Assembly (NCBI GenBank): GCA_039961635.1
Contig: JABRWB010000052.1
Coordinates: 1-25,092 of the forward strand
Length of the DNA: 25,092 bases
Direction: 5' to 3'
From: a bacterium
GTDB lineage: Bacteria > 4484-113 > JAGGVC01
Shown here: piece by piece, positions 1 through 6,217 of the stretch
Position numbering within the stretch: position 1 is the stretch's first letter
Layout of the letters: each line of letters starts with the position of its first letter
The notes under the pieces: model-generated
Seen by the model: only the letters and a program-made list of their open reading frames with translations
Told to the model about the DNA's origin: nothing
Databases searched by the model: none
Made by a program: the position numbers and the translations under genes

Positions 1-2
1 GC

Positions 3-704
3 GCGGTCGGAACGGGCTTGAACACCGCGCCGGGCTACCGCAGGCTCGTCGTGAAGCACATTAACGAAATCACCGGGAAGGAATTCAGGAATCCGCCGGA
101 CTTTTTCGAGGCGATGGCCAGCTTCGACGCGATCGTGGAAGTTTCGGGCGCGATCCGCGTGCTCCTAACCTCGCTCAAGAAAATCGCGGACGACTTGCGG
201 CTGCTCGCAAGCGGGCCGCGCACCGGTTTTTACGAAATCGTCCTGCCCGCGGTCCAACCGGGAAGCTCGATCATGCCCGGCAAGGTCAACCCTGTGCTGG
301 CGGAGATGCTGAACATGGTCGTGAGCCACTGCATGGGGCTGGACGCGGCCATCGTGCACGCGTCCCAGGCGGGCCAGCTTGAGCTTAACGTGATGATGCC
401 TGTCATCGCGTTCGATTTGCTTCAGCTTATCCAGGTCGCATCGGGCGGGATCGAGGCGTTCACGGACAAGTGCGTCGCGGGAATCGCGGCGAACGAGGAG
501 ATCTGCCGCCGGTTCGCGGAGAAAAGCCCTGCGCTTGCGACCGCGCTGAACGTCAAGATCGGCTACGCCGAGGCCGCGAAAATCGCGAAGGAAGCCATGG
601 CGAAAGACGAGCTTATCCGCGACCTCGTGCGTGAAAAGGGGCTTTTGACGGACACGGAAATTGCGGATTTGCTCGACTTGCGGAAGATGACGGAGGAGCC
701 GTAG
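3..704 (+). CDS. Aspartate ammonia-lyase / class II fumarase family protein (3' part, 5' end outside window)
   Basis: C-terminal 233 or so residues of an aspartase/fumarase superfamily lyase, which would interconvert aspartate and fumarate plus ammonia (or malate and fumarate). The frame is already open at base 3 and begins AVGTGLNTAPGY, a typical internal family motif, so the TTG at 18 is an internal leucine codon. The superfamily signature GSSIMPGKVNP is intact at about 270-302, and LNVMMPVIAFDLLQ follows. The NVMMP stretch and the tail GLLTDTEIADLLDLRKM resemble aspartase more than classical FumC, but the two cannot be separated safely without the N-terminal half. The gene ends with TAG at 702-704. 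A second, decayed copy of its last 36 codons lies 720 bases downstream. Confidence 0.85.
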   Translation, partial: AVGTGLNTAPGYRRLVVKHINEITGKEFRNPPDFFEAMASFDAIVEVSGAIRVLLTSLKKIADDLRLLASGPRTGFYEIVLPAVQPGSSIMPGKVNPVLAEMLNMVVSHCMGLDAAIVHASQAGQLELNVMMPVIAFDLLQLIQVASGGIEAFTDKCVAGIAANEEICRRFAEKSPALATALNVKIGYAEAAKIAKEAMAKDELIRDLVREKGLLTDTEIADLLDLRKMTEEP

Positions 705-749
705 CCGCGACGGTTTTGTCCAATGCTGCGGCCAATCGGCCCCAAAGGG

Positions 750-755
750 TATAAT
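750..755 (+). promoter_or_regulatory. -10 element upstream of the DUF433 gene
   Basis: A perfect TATAAT in the context GGGTATAAT lies 45 nt after the lyase stop. I find no good -35 hexamer at the usual distance. The predicted transcription start near 762 leaves a leader of about 30 nt before the ATG at 794, which has an AGGA ribosome site at 784-787. Confidence 0.5.
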
Positions 756-793
756 CTTCCTTGTGCGGCGAAGTTGCCCGCTCAGGAAATGCG

Positions 794-1039
794 ATGTTGC
801 AAAACGAATTGCTGTCCAGGATAACCGTCAATCCCGAAATCTTTGGCGGGAAGCCCATCATCCGCGGCCGAAGGCTGGCGGTCGAGCACGTGCTGGGCCT
901 GCTCGCGGCAGGGGATTCCGCCGAGGAAACACTGGAAGGAATTCCATGACTTGAGCCTGACGATATACAGGCATGCCTTCTGTTCGCGCAAAAAATGAAG
1001 GCAAATCAGACATTCGAGCCTCAGCTTGCGGGCAAATAG
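794..1039 (+). pseudogene. DUF433 family antitoxin, interrupted by in-frame TGA
   Basis: The reading frame from ATG 794 gives RITVNPEIFGGKPIIRGRRL and LGLLAAGDSAEETLEGIP, the classic DUF433 pattern (small winged-helix-like antitoxins). It stops at TGA 947-949. The same frame continues after the TGA as LEPDDIQACLLFAQKMKANQ, exactly the expected second half of a DUF433 domain, to TAG 1037-1039. The toxin ATG follows immediately. The gene is therefore full length (81 codons plus the stop) except for one nonsense codon. The likeliest reading is a recent nonsense mutation or a base-call error; a translated 51-residue fragment is also possible. The start at 794 is favoured by AGGA at 784-787. Sense-codon recoding of TGA is unlikely because other genes here, such as the Fur-family gene, end in TGA. 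Confidence 0.75.
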
Positions 1040-1318
1040 ATGCGTCTGCTTCTGGATACCTGCATCAACAAGCATATCAAGCCTCTTTTAATTCAGTCCG
1101 GACACGACGTCGTCTTGGCGGGCGATTTCGAATTCGATCCCGGAGACGAGGCGATTCTAGTGCAAGCTCATTTGGAAAACAGAACGCTCGTGACTCCGGA
1201 CAATGACTTCAGGGCACTTGCTGTTCTGTTTGGAAGGCCGCACTGCGGCATCATCAGGCTGGTAGATATCAGAGGACTGGAGCAGGCTGTGCAGATTGAA
1301 CGAATCCTCGATAAATAA
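1040..1318 (+). CDS. DUF5615 family PIN-like toxin
   Basis: A 92-residue protein of the DUF5615 (Mut7-C/PIN-like) family, predicted RNases that pair with DUF433 antitoxins. The N-terminus MRLLLDTCINKHI matches the family start (usually LLDENL). Candidate acidic metal-binding residues are D6, D36/E37 in DPGDEAIL and D54/D56 in LVTPDNDF. Length is normal for the family and the frame is intact to TAA 1316-1318. The ATG abuts the antitoxin frame's TAG (TAGATG) and no strong ribosome site precedes it, so translation probably depended on coupling to the antitoxin. The in-frame TGA upstream would weaken that coupling. Substrate and activity are inferred from the family only. Confidence 0.8.
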   Translation: MRLLLDTCINKHIKPLLIQSGHDVVLAGDFEFDPGDEAILVQAHLENRTLVTPDNDFRALAVLFGRPHCGIIRLVDIRGLEQAVQIERILDK

Positions 1319-1425
1319 GAAAGCAAAGTGCGAAACAGCATAATCACGGTAACGAAATCGCGGATACGAATCATGGCGACAGGCTAGTTCAGCCGGTTTA
1401 TGGAGTTTTTTCGCACCGGGAAGGG

Positions 1426-1534
1426 ATGGCGAAGACGAGCTGATCCGCGACCTGGTGCGCAAAAGGGGCTGCCGACCGAGGCGGAGATAGCAGAATTTCT
1501 AGATCTGCGGAAGATGAAGGAAGAGTCGGGGTAG
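1426..1534 (+). pseudogene. Relic copy of the lyase 3' end
   Basis: This stretch aligns with the last 36 codons of the lyase (597-704) from the ATG of MAKDELIRDL to the stop. Two single-base deletions, at codons 3 and 13, destroy the frame. Reading across them gives DELIRDLVR, then KGLPTEAEIAEFLDLRKMKEESG and a stop, against KGLLTDTEIADLLDLRKMTEEP in the intact gene. Most differences are third-position or conservative changes, so this copy probably diverged as a functional paralogue before decaying. The flanking 1319-1425 holds no gene I can recognise. Confidence 0.8.
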
Positions 1535-1555
1535 GTTTCCGTTGCGCAAAGAACG

Positions 1556-1595
1556 CGGTTTACAAACACTCAGATTTTGGGTATAATGTAAACCG
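1556..1595 (+). promoter_or_regulatory. Promoter and probable operator of the XRE/M78-PIN cassette
   Basis: TTTACA (1559-1564) and TATAAT (1582-1587) are separated by 17 nt, a near-consensus sigma-70-type promoter. A perfect 9-bp inverted repeat, CGGTTTACA (1556-1564) and TGTAAACCG (1587-1595), sits over the -35 and at the downstream edge of the -10. Its centres are 31 nt apart, about three helical turns. The likely ligand is the XRE protein encoded directly downstream, giving autorepression; that is inference from layout. Confidence 0.7.
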
Positions 1596-1610
1596 GTTGA
1601 GGTGAAGAGA

Positions 1611-2651
1611 ATGGATATTGGCCAGAAAATTAAAAGTGCGCGCATTATGCGCGGACTTTCAGTTCGGGAACTTGCCGAAAGAGTCGGCGTGAGCCACACC
1701 GCAATTTCCAAATACGAAACTGGAAAGAATAAGCCTGGAACCGCCGTAATTATAAAATTGGCAAGGGCGACTAACTTAAGGCCTTCTTACTTCCTGCGCT
1801 CGCCGAAGGCCATTGCAGTCATGCCAAGATTTCGAAAGCGAAGTAAGGTAGGGGCAAGAAAGCTCGCTCAAATCGATGAGAATTTTCGGGATAAGCTTGA
1901 GCGATTCTTGGAAGTGGAAGGAATGGTGGGCATTTCATCAGATCACCATCACCTACCTGACGGTTTTCCATACAAAGCGCGCACTTTGAAAGACGCTGAA
2001 GATGCTGCGATTAGGTTGAGGGAAAGTTGGAAGCTTGGCGTGGACGCCATTGAAAGCGTTGCCATGGCGTTAGAGGATAATGGCGTCCACGTAATTCCTA
2101 TCCAAACCGAAGAGGATTTCTTCGGTTGCGCATATGCAACCAAATTAGAGGACGGGAAACCCGTACATGCTATTGCTTTCAACAAGAATCTTCCATGCGA
2201 CAGGGCAAGGTTCACCCTTGCGCACGAACTCGGGCATATTGTGCTTGAACCATCGGATGGCCTAGATGAGGAGGCCCTTTGCAATAGGTTCGCGGCCGCA
2301 TTTTTGGCACCAAAAGAAACGGTTGAAAAAGAGCTTTCCTTCCAAAGCCGTTCCTTATCGATCGCCGAATTAAAGTACTTAAAACTCAAATACGGGATGA
2401 GCATGCAGGCTTGGTTGTATCGCGCACGGGATTTGGGAGTCATTTCCGATGCCACCTTGACTAGGGAATTCAGGCGCTTTTCCGCACTTGGATGGAAGAA
2501 AAAAGAACCCGTGGAGTGCAACTCGCGCGAAGCTCCCGCCCGTTTTGAGGTTTTGGTCAAGAAATTGCTTGAGGAACGTGCAATTTCCATTTCAAGAGCA
2601 GCTGAGTTGCTCGGAGTACCAACTTCAGATCTAATGGTTGAATCAGGATAG
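1611..2651 (+). CDS. XRE-family regulator fused to M78 (ImmA/IrrE-type) metallopeptidase
   Basis: A 346-residue protein with an N-terminal HTH_3/XRE domain (about residues 5-60, with VRELAERVGVSHTAISKYETG) and a central peptidase M78 domain. The zinc motif HELGH is at 205-209, and the probable third ligand is E220 or E221 ahead of CNRFAAAFLAP. The C-terminal stretch AISISRAAELLGVPTSDLM looks like a further small helical element. Family members regulate mobile-element or toxin operons, and some cleave repressors. ATG 1611 is preferred over GTG 1602 because GAGGTG at 1599-1604 is well placed for 1611. The gene is clearly AT-richer than its neighbours, suggesting acquisition. The probable PIN toxin follows in the same frame after the TAG at 2649-2651. 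It is likely autoregulated through the palindrome at 1556-1595. Confidence 0.85.
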   Translation: MDIGQKIKSARIMRGLSVRELAERVGVSHTAISKYETGKNKPGTAVIIKLARATNLRPSYFLRSPKAIAVMPRFRKRSKVGARKLAQIDENFRDKLERFLEVEGMVGISSDHHHLPDGFPYKARTLKDAEDAAIRLRESWKLGVDAIESVAMALEDNGVHVIPIQTEEDFFGCAYATKLEDGKPVHAIAFNKNLPCDRARFTLAHELGHIVLEPSDGLDEEALCNRFAAAFLAPKETVEKELSFQSRSLSIAELKYLKLKYGMSMQAWLYRARDLGVISDATLTREFRRFSALGWKKKEPVECNSREAPARFEVLVKKLLEERAISISRAAELLGVPTSDLMVESG

Positions 2652-2669
2652 GGCAAGGGGGAGGGGACG

Positions 2670-3149
2670 ATTTACGTAATTGACACCTCGGTTGTTGTAA
2701 ACGCGTATAACGGAAGCGTTCTTACGCAGTTTGCCCAAGTGTGCTCCCCACTGTTTACAACGGATCTGGTCGCCGAGGAATTCAAGCGCCCAGAAGCGGT
2801 TGTGCAGTTTATTGAACTGGTTAAAATCGATAGTCTGAATGCCGACGAGTTGGATGAGTTGGAGATTATCCACAGCGAGCATATGTCGATATCAAGAGCA
2901 GATATCTCCGCACTGCTATTGGCTCGCAAGCATAGTTCGACGCTTGTCACTGATGATGGACAGGCCAGGCGGCTTGCTATGAAATCAAATTTGGTGATCC
3001 ACGGGTCACTTTGGGTGCTGGATCAAATAGAACAGCACGGGTTAGTTTGCGCGAAGGAACTTTCCAATTGCTTAACAAGGATGATTAAAGCGGGGGGAAG
3101 ATTCCCGCTATCAGAAGTCGAGAAACGGCTGGCCAAATGGCTCGGTTGA
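2670..3149 (+). CDS. PIN-domain toxin, probable ATT start
   Basis: Predicted PIN-fold RNase of 159 residues if translation starts at ATT 2670. The N-terminus YVIDTSVVVNAYNG carries the first catalytic Asp (D5). Other acidic residues are E36/E37 in LVAEEF, D78 in SRADISALLLA and D95/D96 in LVTDDGQARRLA. No in-frame ATG, GTG or TTG exists between the preceding TAG (2649) and this motif; the first is GTG 2739, which would remove the first Asp and beta strand. GGAGG at 2660-2664 is optimally spaced for ATT 2670, making a rare ATT start the simplest reading. The frame is the same as the upstream regulator, so TAG readthrough is an alternative. Acts presumably as the toxin of the cassette; composition is AT-rich like its partner. 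Confidence 0.7.
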   Translation: MYVIDTSVVVNAYNGSVLTQFAQVCSPLFTTDLVAEEFKRPEAVVQFIELVKIDSLNADELDELEIIHSEHMSISRADISALLLARKHSSTLVTDDGQARRLAMKSNLVIHGSLWVLDQIEQHGLVCAKELSNCLTRMIKAGGRFPLSEVEKRLAKWLG

Positions 3150-3155
3150 GTGGCC

Positions 3156-3557
3156 TTACCCCGCGCCCACCGGCGCGGCTTCCTTGCCCTTCTTTTCCCT
3201 GTAATCCCTAATCGTGTCCTGCAGAAGCCCGTGGATGAGCGATAAATAGTTGCGCTTCGCCTCTGGGATGCCGTCCAGCACCGCGTCGATGTGGCGCTCG
3301 GTTATGAGTTCCGCTTCGCTTATCGTTTTGCCCTTGCAGAGTTCGGTGATAACGACGCCCATCGCCTGGCTGAATCCGCAGCCGAACGTGAAGTACCGGG
3401 CGTCCTCTATAAGCTCGGTTTCGTCGTCCACCTTGAAGTAAAGCATCGTCATGTCGCCGCAGCTGGCGTTCGTGACCATGCCCTTTGCGTTTGCGCCGGG
3501 CAGGTCGCCGAAGTTGTAGCGGTTGGTTACGAACTCTTTGAACTTCTCGAAATTCAT
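3156..3557 (-). CDS. NifU/IscU-like iron-sulfur scaffold protein
   Basis: A 133-residue NifU N-terminal-domain protein, expected to act in cytoplasmic Fe-S cluster assembly. Landmarks are NASCGDMTMLYFKVDDE (C33, D35) and IEDARYFTFGCGFSQAMG (C60), followed by TELCKGKTI (C74). The third conserved IscU cysteine, found in the HCS motif near position 106 of IscU, is absent: the corresponding KRNYLSLIHGLLQDTI segment has none. Cluster ligation must therefore differ, perhaps using C74 or H109. GAGGT lies upstream of ATG 3557. The gene is 22 nt downstream of the DUF1858 gene and surely cotranscribed with it. It ends 6 nt from the convergent PIN gene. Confidence 0.85.
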   Translation of the reverse strand: MNFEKFKEFVTNRYNFGDLPGANAKGMVTNASCGDMTMLYFKVDDETELIEDARYFTFGCGFSQAMGVVITELCKGKTISEAELITERHIDAVLDGIPEAKRNYLSLIHGLLQDTIRDYREKKGKEAAPVGAG

Positions 3558-3579
3558 AGCGGATACCTCGCCGCGCCGA

Positions 3580-3789
3580 TCACATCTCGGAGAGTTTGTT
3601 CAGCGCCTTCAAGAGCATCTCCAGCGGCACCCCGAAATCCTCGGACACCTGCTTGAGCGTGGCGGAGTCGTCCACCGAGCAGTGGTGGCACCCGCCGATG
3701 TGAAAGTAGGCCAGGACATGCTTGGCCCGCGGGTCCGCGGTAAGAATTTCTCCGACGGTCATATTCTCGTGAAAAGCAACGGCTTCCAT
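3580..3789 (-). CDS. DUF1858 domain protein (TIGR03980-type redox disulfide)
   Basis: A 69-residue protein made of a single DUF1858 domain: TVGEILTADPRAKHVLAYFHIGGCHHCSVDDSATL. The CHHC pair (CxxC) is the putative redox-active disulfide that gives the TIGR03980 family its name (often linked to hybrid cluster protein). The family's chemistry is not established. AGGAGAT precedes ATG 3789 at good spacing. It lies immediately upstream of the NifU-like gene, so it may deliver electrons or act as a thiol partner for Fe-S handling; that is inference from position. Confidence 0.8.
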   Translation of the reverse strand: MEAVAFHENMTVGEILTADPRAKHVLAYFHIGGCHHCSVDDSATLKQVSEDFGVPLEMLLKALNKLSEM

Positions 3790-4012
3790 TCAAAATCTCC
3801 TGGCTCCGGAGCTGCCGGATTGCCATCTAGCCATACCGCATGCCCCGCCTCATTATCGAACTCCATCACAGCTGAAACCGCTGAACGATTTAGCGCCTTT
3901 TGAACTTCCGTGACGCCGGTTCCGCCGGACTGCCAAGAGCTTGTGATTAGGCGGCCGACAGCCACTTTTTGGAAAATCTGCTCGGGTTTGTGATTATTCC
4001 GGACTTTTGAGG
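3790..4012. other. Intergenic region without a recognised gene
   Basis: Divergent spacer between the DUF1858 gene (minus) and the structured element beginning near 4013. I see two similar short GCCGGA(T/C)TGCCA segments (near 3816 and 3923), but no convincing ORF or complete promoter for the minus-strand pair. Confidence 0.4.
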
Positions 4013-4180
4013 TATGATTAATTTTGGAAGACCTGACGGGAATCAGGGCTTCTCCAGGGAACTGGTCGATCGCAGCCCCGGCTTCGCCGGGGCTCAACAA
4101 GATTCCCTTCTCCCCCAGGGGGCCTGCTGAGACGTTCCTCCGACCCAAGATTGAACGGCAGGCCCCTGTGCTTTTTGGGA
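4013..4180 (+). ncRNA. Candidate small structured RNA with own promoter and terminator
   Basis: TATGAT at 4013-4018 could start a transcript near 4025. The following 150 nt is dense with perfect stems. GGGAATC (4038-4044) pairs with GATTCCC (4101-4107), enclosing a CCAG-GGAA-CTGG hairpin (4054-4065) and an 8-bp TTCG-type hairpin (4074-4094). Next, GGGGCCTGC (4119-4127) pairs with GCAGGCCCC (4158-4166), with an inner CGTTC/GAACG stem (4133-4137, 4153-4157). CTTTTT at 4171-4176 follows the last stem like an intrinsic terminator. No protein ORF fits. I do not recognise a known RNA family; it could also be a leader element of bcp. Confidence 0.45.
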
Positions 4181-4241
4181 GCAAATCCACCCTCGATTGC
4201 AGATTTTTCGCGCGCGCACCGCGCGCCGGAACACTCCAAAC

Positions 4242-4250
4242 TGGTATAAA
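4242..4250 (+). promoter_or_regulatory. Extended -10 promoter of bcp
   Basis: TGGTATAAA fits an extended -10 (TGnTATAAT-like). No good -35 is visible, as expected for this class. The start would be near 4257, leaving a leader of about 26 nt. Confidence 0.45.
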
Positions 4251-4282
4251 GTGCTGTTTTAAATTAGATTCCGGAGTACGCG

Positions 4283-4765
4283 ATGCTTAAACCAGGAGAC
4301 AACGCGCCGTCGTTCTCGCTCGAATCCAGCAAGGGCGGCAGGATAACGCTCGAATCGCTGAAGGGAAAATGGGCTGTGCTTTACTTTTATCCGAAGGACA
4401 ACACGCCCGGATGCACCGTGGAAGCGTGCGGATTCCGGGACGGCCTTTCGAGCCTCACGGAACTTGGGGCGGTCGTTCTCGGCGTTTCGCCGGACGATTT
4501 GGAAAGCCACCGGAAGTTCATTTCGGACTATGACCTCAATTTCGCGCTTCTTTCCGACCTTGACCACGAAGTTGCAGAGAAATTTGGTGCATGGACGGAA
4601 AAAACCAACTACGGCAAGACATACTGGGGAATCCAGCGTTCGACGTTTTTAATCGATCCCAACGGCAAAATCGCGCACGTCTGGCCCCGCGTCAAGCCGG
4701 AGAGTCACGCGGAAGAAGTACGCGCCAAGCTGGAGGAGCTGTTGCGCCAGTTCCAACAGGCATAA
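4283..4765 (+). CDS. bcp: Thioredoxin-dependent peroxiredoxin Bcp/PrxQ
   Basis: A 160-residue BCP/PrxQ peroxiredoxin that reduces hydrogen and organic peroxides in the cytoplasm with thioredoxin-type reductants. The core FYPKDNTPGCTVEACGFRD contains the peroxidatic C44 and a resolving C49 five residues later, the arrangement of E. coli Bcp. Length and the ending IAHVWPRVKPESHAEEV are normal for the family. It is monocistronic by layout: its own extended -10 lies upstream, and the regulator downstream has a separate promoter. It is the first of three different peroxiredoxins in the block. Confidence 0.95.
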   Translation: MLKPGDNAPSFSLESSKGGRITLESLKGKWAVLYFYPKDNTPGCTVEACGFRDGLSSLTELGAVVLGVSPDDLESHRKFISDYDLNFALLSDLDHEVAEKFGAWTEKTNYGKTYWGIQRSTFLIDPNGKIAHVWPRVKPESHAEEVRAKLEELLRQFQQA

Positions 4766-4835
4766 ACGCACTACTGCAAACCCGTCCGCCGCCGCCCGCT
4801 TGAGAAACCTGTAACAAGGTTGAGCTTAAAGCAAT

Positions 4836-4872
4836 TTGGCACATTTATAGGTAAATAGTAATGATTCCTATT
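4836..4872 (+). promoter_or_regulatory. Promoter of the Fur/PerR gene with overlapping Fur/Per-type palindrome
   Basis: TTGGCA (4836-4841) and AATGAT (4860-4865) form a moderate promoter with 18-nt spacing. AATAGTAAT-G-ATTCCTATT (4854-4872) is a 9-1-9 inverted repeat with one mismatch, overlapping the -10. It has the layout of a Fur/Per box (7-1-7 core, AT-rich). This suggests autorepression by the protein encoded at 4880. Confidence 0.6.
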
Positions 4873-4879
4873 AGCGATA

Positions 4880-5359
4880 ATGAACAACGCTCAAACCAGG
4901 CCGATTTCGCGGATGACCCTTCAGCGGAAGGTGATTCTTGACGCGCTCAGAAGCGTCAAGACGCATCCGACCGCGGACGAGCTTTACGCGATGGTCAGGC
5001 GTGAATTGCCGAACGTAAGCTTGGGAACGGTTTACCGCAATCTCGAAACGATGTCCGAGATGGGAGTGATTCAAAAACTGTCGAACGGCGAAGGAAAAAT
5101 GCGGTTCGACGGAAACACGGCACCCCATCACCACGTATGCTGCACTGTTTGCGGCCGGCTTGACGATATGCCGGTCGAGGCCGTCGGAAGCGTCATGTCG
5201 CTCTTTCCCGGCGCCGGCGCGCACGGAATCACGGGCTATGATATCGAGTTCAAGTGGATCTGCCCGCGATGCAGGGAATCGGGCGTGGGCGAGCCGCACG
5301 ACCAGACATTCGAGGCATGGTTCGAAGACGCCGAAAAGGCGGTGGGCGACATTGGTTGA
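4880..5359 (+). CDS. Fur-family regulator, PerR-like
   Basis: A 159-residue Fur-superfamily repressor. Winged helix is at about residues 12-70 (TLQRKVILDALRS, HPTADELYAMVRRELPNVSLGTVYRNLETM). The dimerisation/metal domain contains HHHVCCTVCGRLDD and WICPRCRE, giving two CxxC zinc pairs (C88/C91 and C128/C131). Asp in RFDGNTAPHHH and the histidine cluster at 83-85 resemble PerR metal-site residues, and the neighbourhood of peroxide genes supports PerR over Fur. ATG 4880 has no ribosome site and lies about 8 nt after the predicted transcription start, so translation may be nearly leaderless. Its stop overlaps the next gene's TTG start. Peroxide sensing is inferred. Confidence 0.88.
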   Translation: MNNAQTRPISRMTLQRKVILDALRSVKTHPTADELYAMVRRELPNVSLGTVYRNLETMSEMGVIQKLSNGEGKMRFDGNTAPHHHVCCTVCGRLDDMPVEAVGSVMSLFPGAGAHGITGYDIEFKWICPRCRESGVGEPHDQTFEAWFEDAEKAVGDIG

Positions 5360-6203
5360 ACGCAGTGTTTCCGAAAGCCGCCCCAGAGTCAATAAAGCCG
5401 CCCTCGACGCGCTGTACGAGCGGCTGAACAAGCGCGAATACGTATCGCCCGATCCGCTGGAAGTTCTCTACGATTATCCCGACCTGCAGGACAGGGAAAT
5501 CGCCGCGCTCGTGGCGTCCTCGCTGGCATTCGGCGGAGTAAAACAAATCGTCACAAGCGTCCGCAAGGTGCTTAAGGCAATCGATCCACCAAGCGTGACA
5601 CTGGCCAAATGGAATCGCGGGAAACTTGCAGCGGCGGTTTCCGGCTTCAAGCACCGCTGGGCTGCGGGCGCGGATATGGCGGCGCTGCTTTGGGGAGCGG
5701 CCGAAGCAATCCGCTTGTTCGGAACGCTGGAAGCTTGCTTCGCGGCCAAATTGAACGGCACCGTGCAATCGGCTCTTACCGGTTTCGCGACCGCGATCGC
5801 GGGCGACGGGACAAATCCATTGCTTCCCATTCCATCCCGCGGAAGCGCGTGCAAGCGGCTTCATCTGTTTTTGCGGTGGTTGGTTCGAAAGGACGCGGTG
5901 GATCCCGGCGGCTGGACATGCGTATCCCCTTCGATGCTTACGATCCCTCTCGACACGCATATGTTCAGGATTTCACGCGCGCTCGGACTGACAGCGCGCA
6001 AAACCGCGGGCGCGAAGTGCGCCGAAGAAATCACAGCCGCGTTCCGCACGGTATCGCCGGAAGATCCGGTCAAGTACGACTTCGCGCTGACACGGCTCGG
6101 GATACGCTCCGATCAGGATCTGCACGCATTCGTGCAGGAGTACGGAGCACAATTTGAAGGAAAGGCCTTCGGGCCTGCCGATAGTTCTGAATTTCAAGGA
6201 TAA
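5352..6203 (+). CDS. TIGR02757 (DUF2400) family protein of unknown function
   Basis: A 283-residue protein matching TIGR02757: the N-terminal block [35 protein letters not shown] and the later [18 protein letters not shown] and [11 protein letters not shown] are characteristic of this widespread uncharacterised family. The start is taken as TTG 5352, which overlaps the regulator's TGA by 8 nt; no ATG or GTG lies near the conserved N-terminus. The same frame is open further upstream inside the regulator gene but there it only shadows that gene. It sits between a PerR-like repressor and a peroxiredoxin with 14 nt to the next gene, so all three are probably one transcript. Its function is unknown; the operon hints at a role in peroxide response. 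Confidence 0.85.
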   Translation: MVERSVSESRPRVNKAALDALYERLNKREYVSPDPLEVLYDYPDLQDREIAALVASSLAFGGVKQIVTSVRKVLKAIDPPSVTLAKWNRGKLAAAVSGFKHRWAAGADMAALLWGAAEAIRLFGTLEACFAAKLNGTVQSALTGFATAIAGDGTNPLLPIPSRGSACKRLHLFLRWLVRKDAVDPGGWTCVSPSMLTIPLDTHMFRISRALGLTARKTAGAKCAEEITAAFRTVSPEDPVKYDFALTRLGIRSDQDLHAFVQEYGAQFEGKAFGPADSSEFQG

Positions 6204-6217
6204 AGAGGAAAAAAAAG

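Noticed and set aside
761-793. Leaderless TTG start at 761 for the DUF433 gene
   Set aside because: The added residues are not part of the DUF433 family and ATG 794 has a ribosome site at proper spacing.
947-949. Genome-wide reassignment of TGA to a sense codon
   Set aside because: Several intact genes here end in TGA at family-typical positions, including the Fur-family, PIN and RDD genes.
4020-4260. T-box, TPP or other known riboswitch upstream of bcp
   Set aside because: A CTGAGA occurs near 4127, but the other conserved blocks of the TPP aptamer and the T-box motif are absent.
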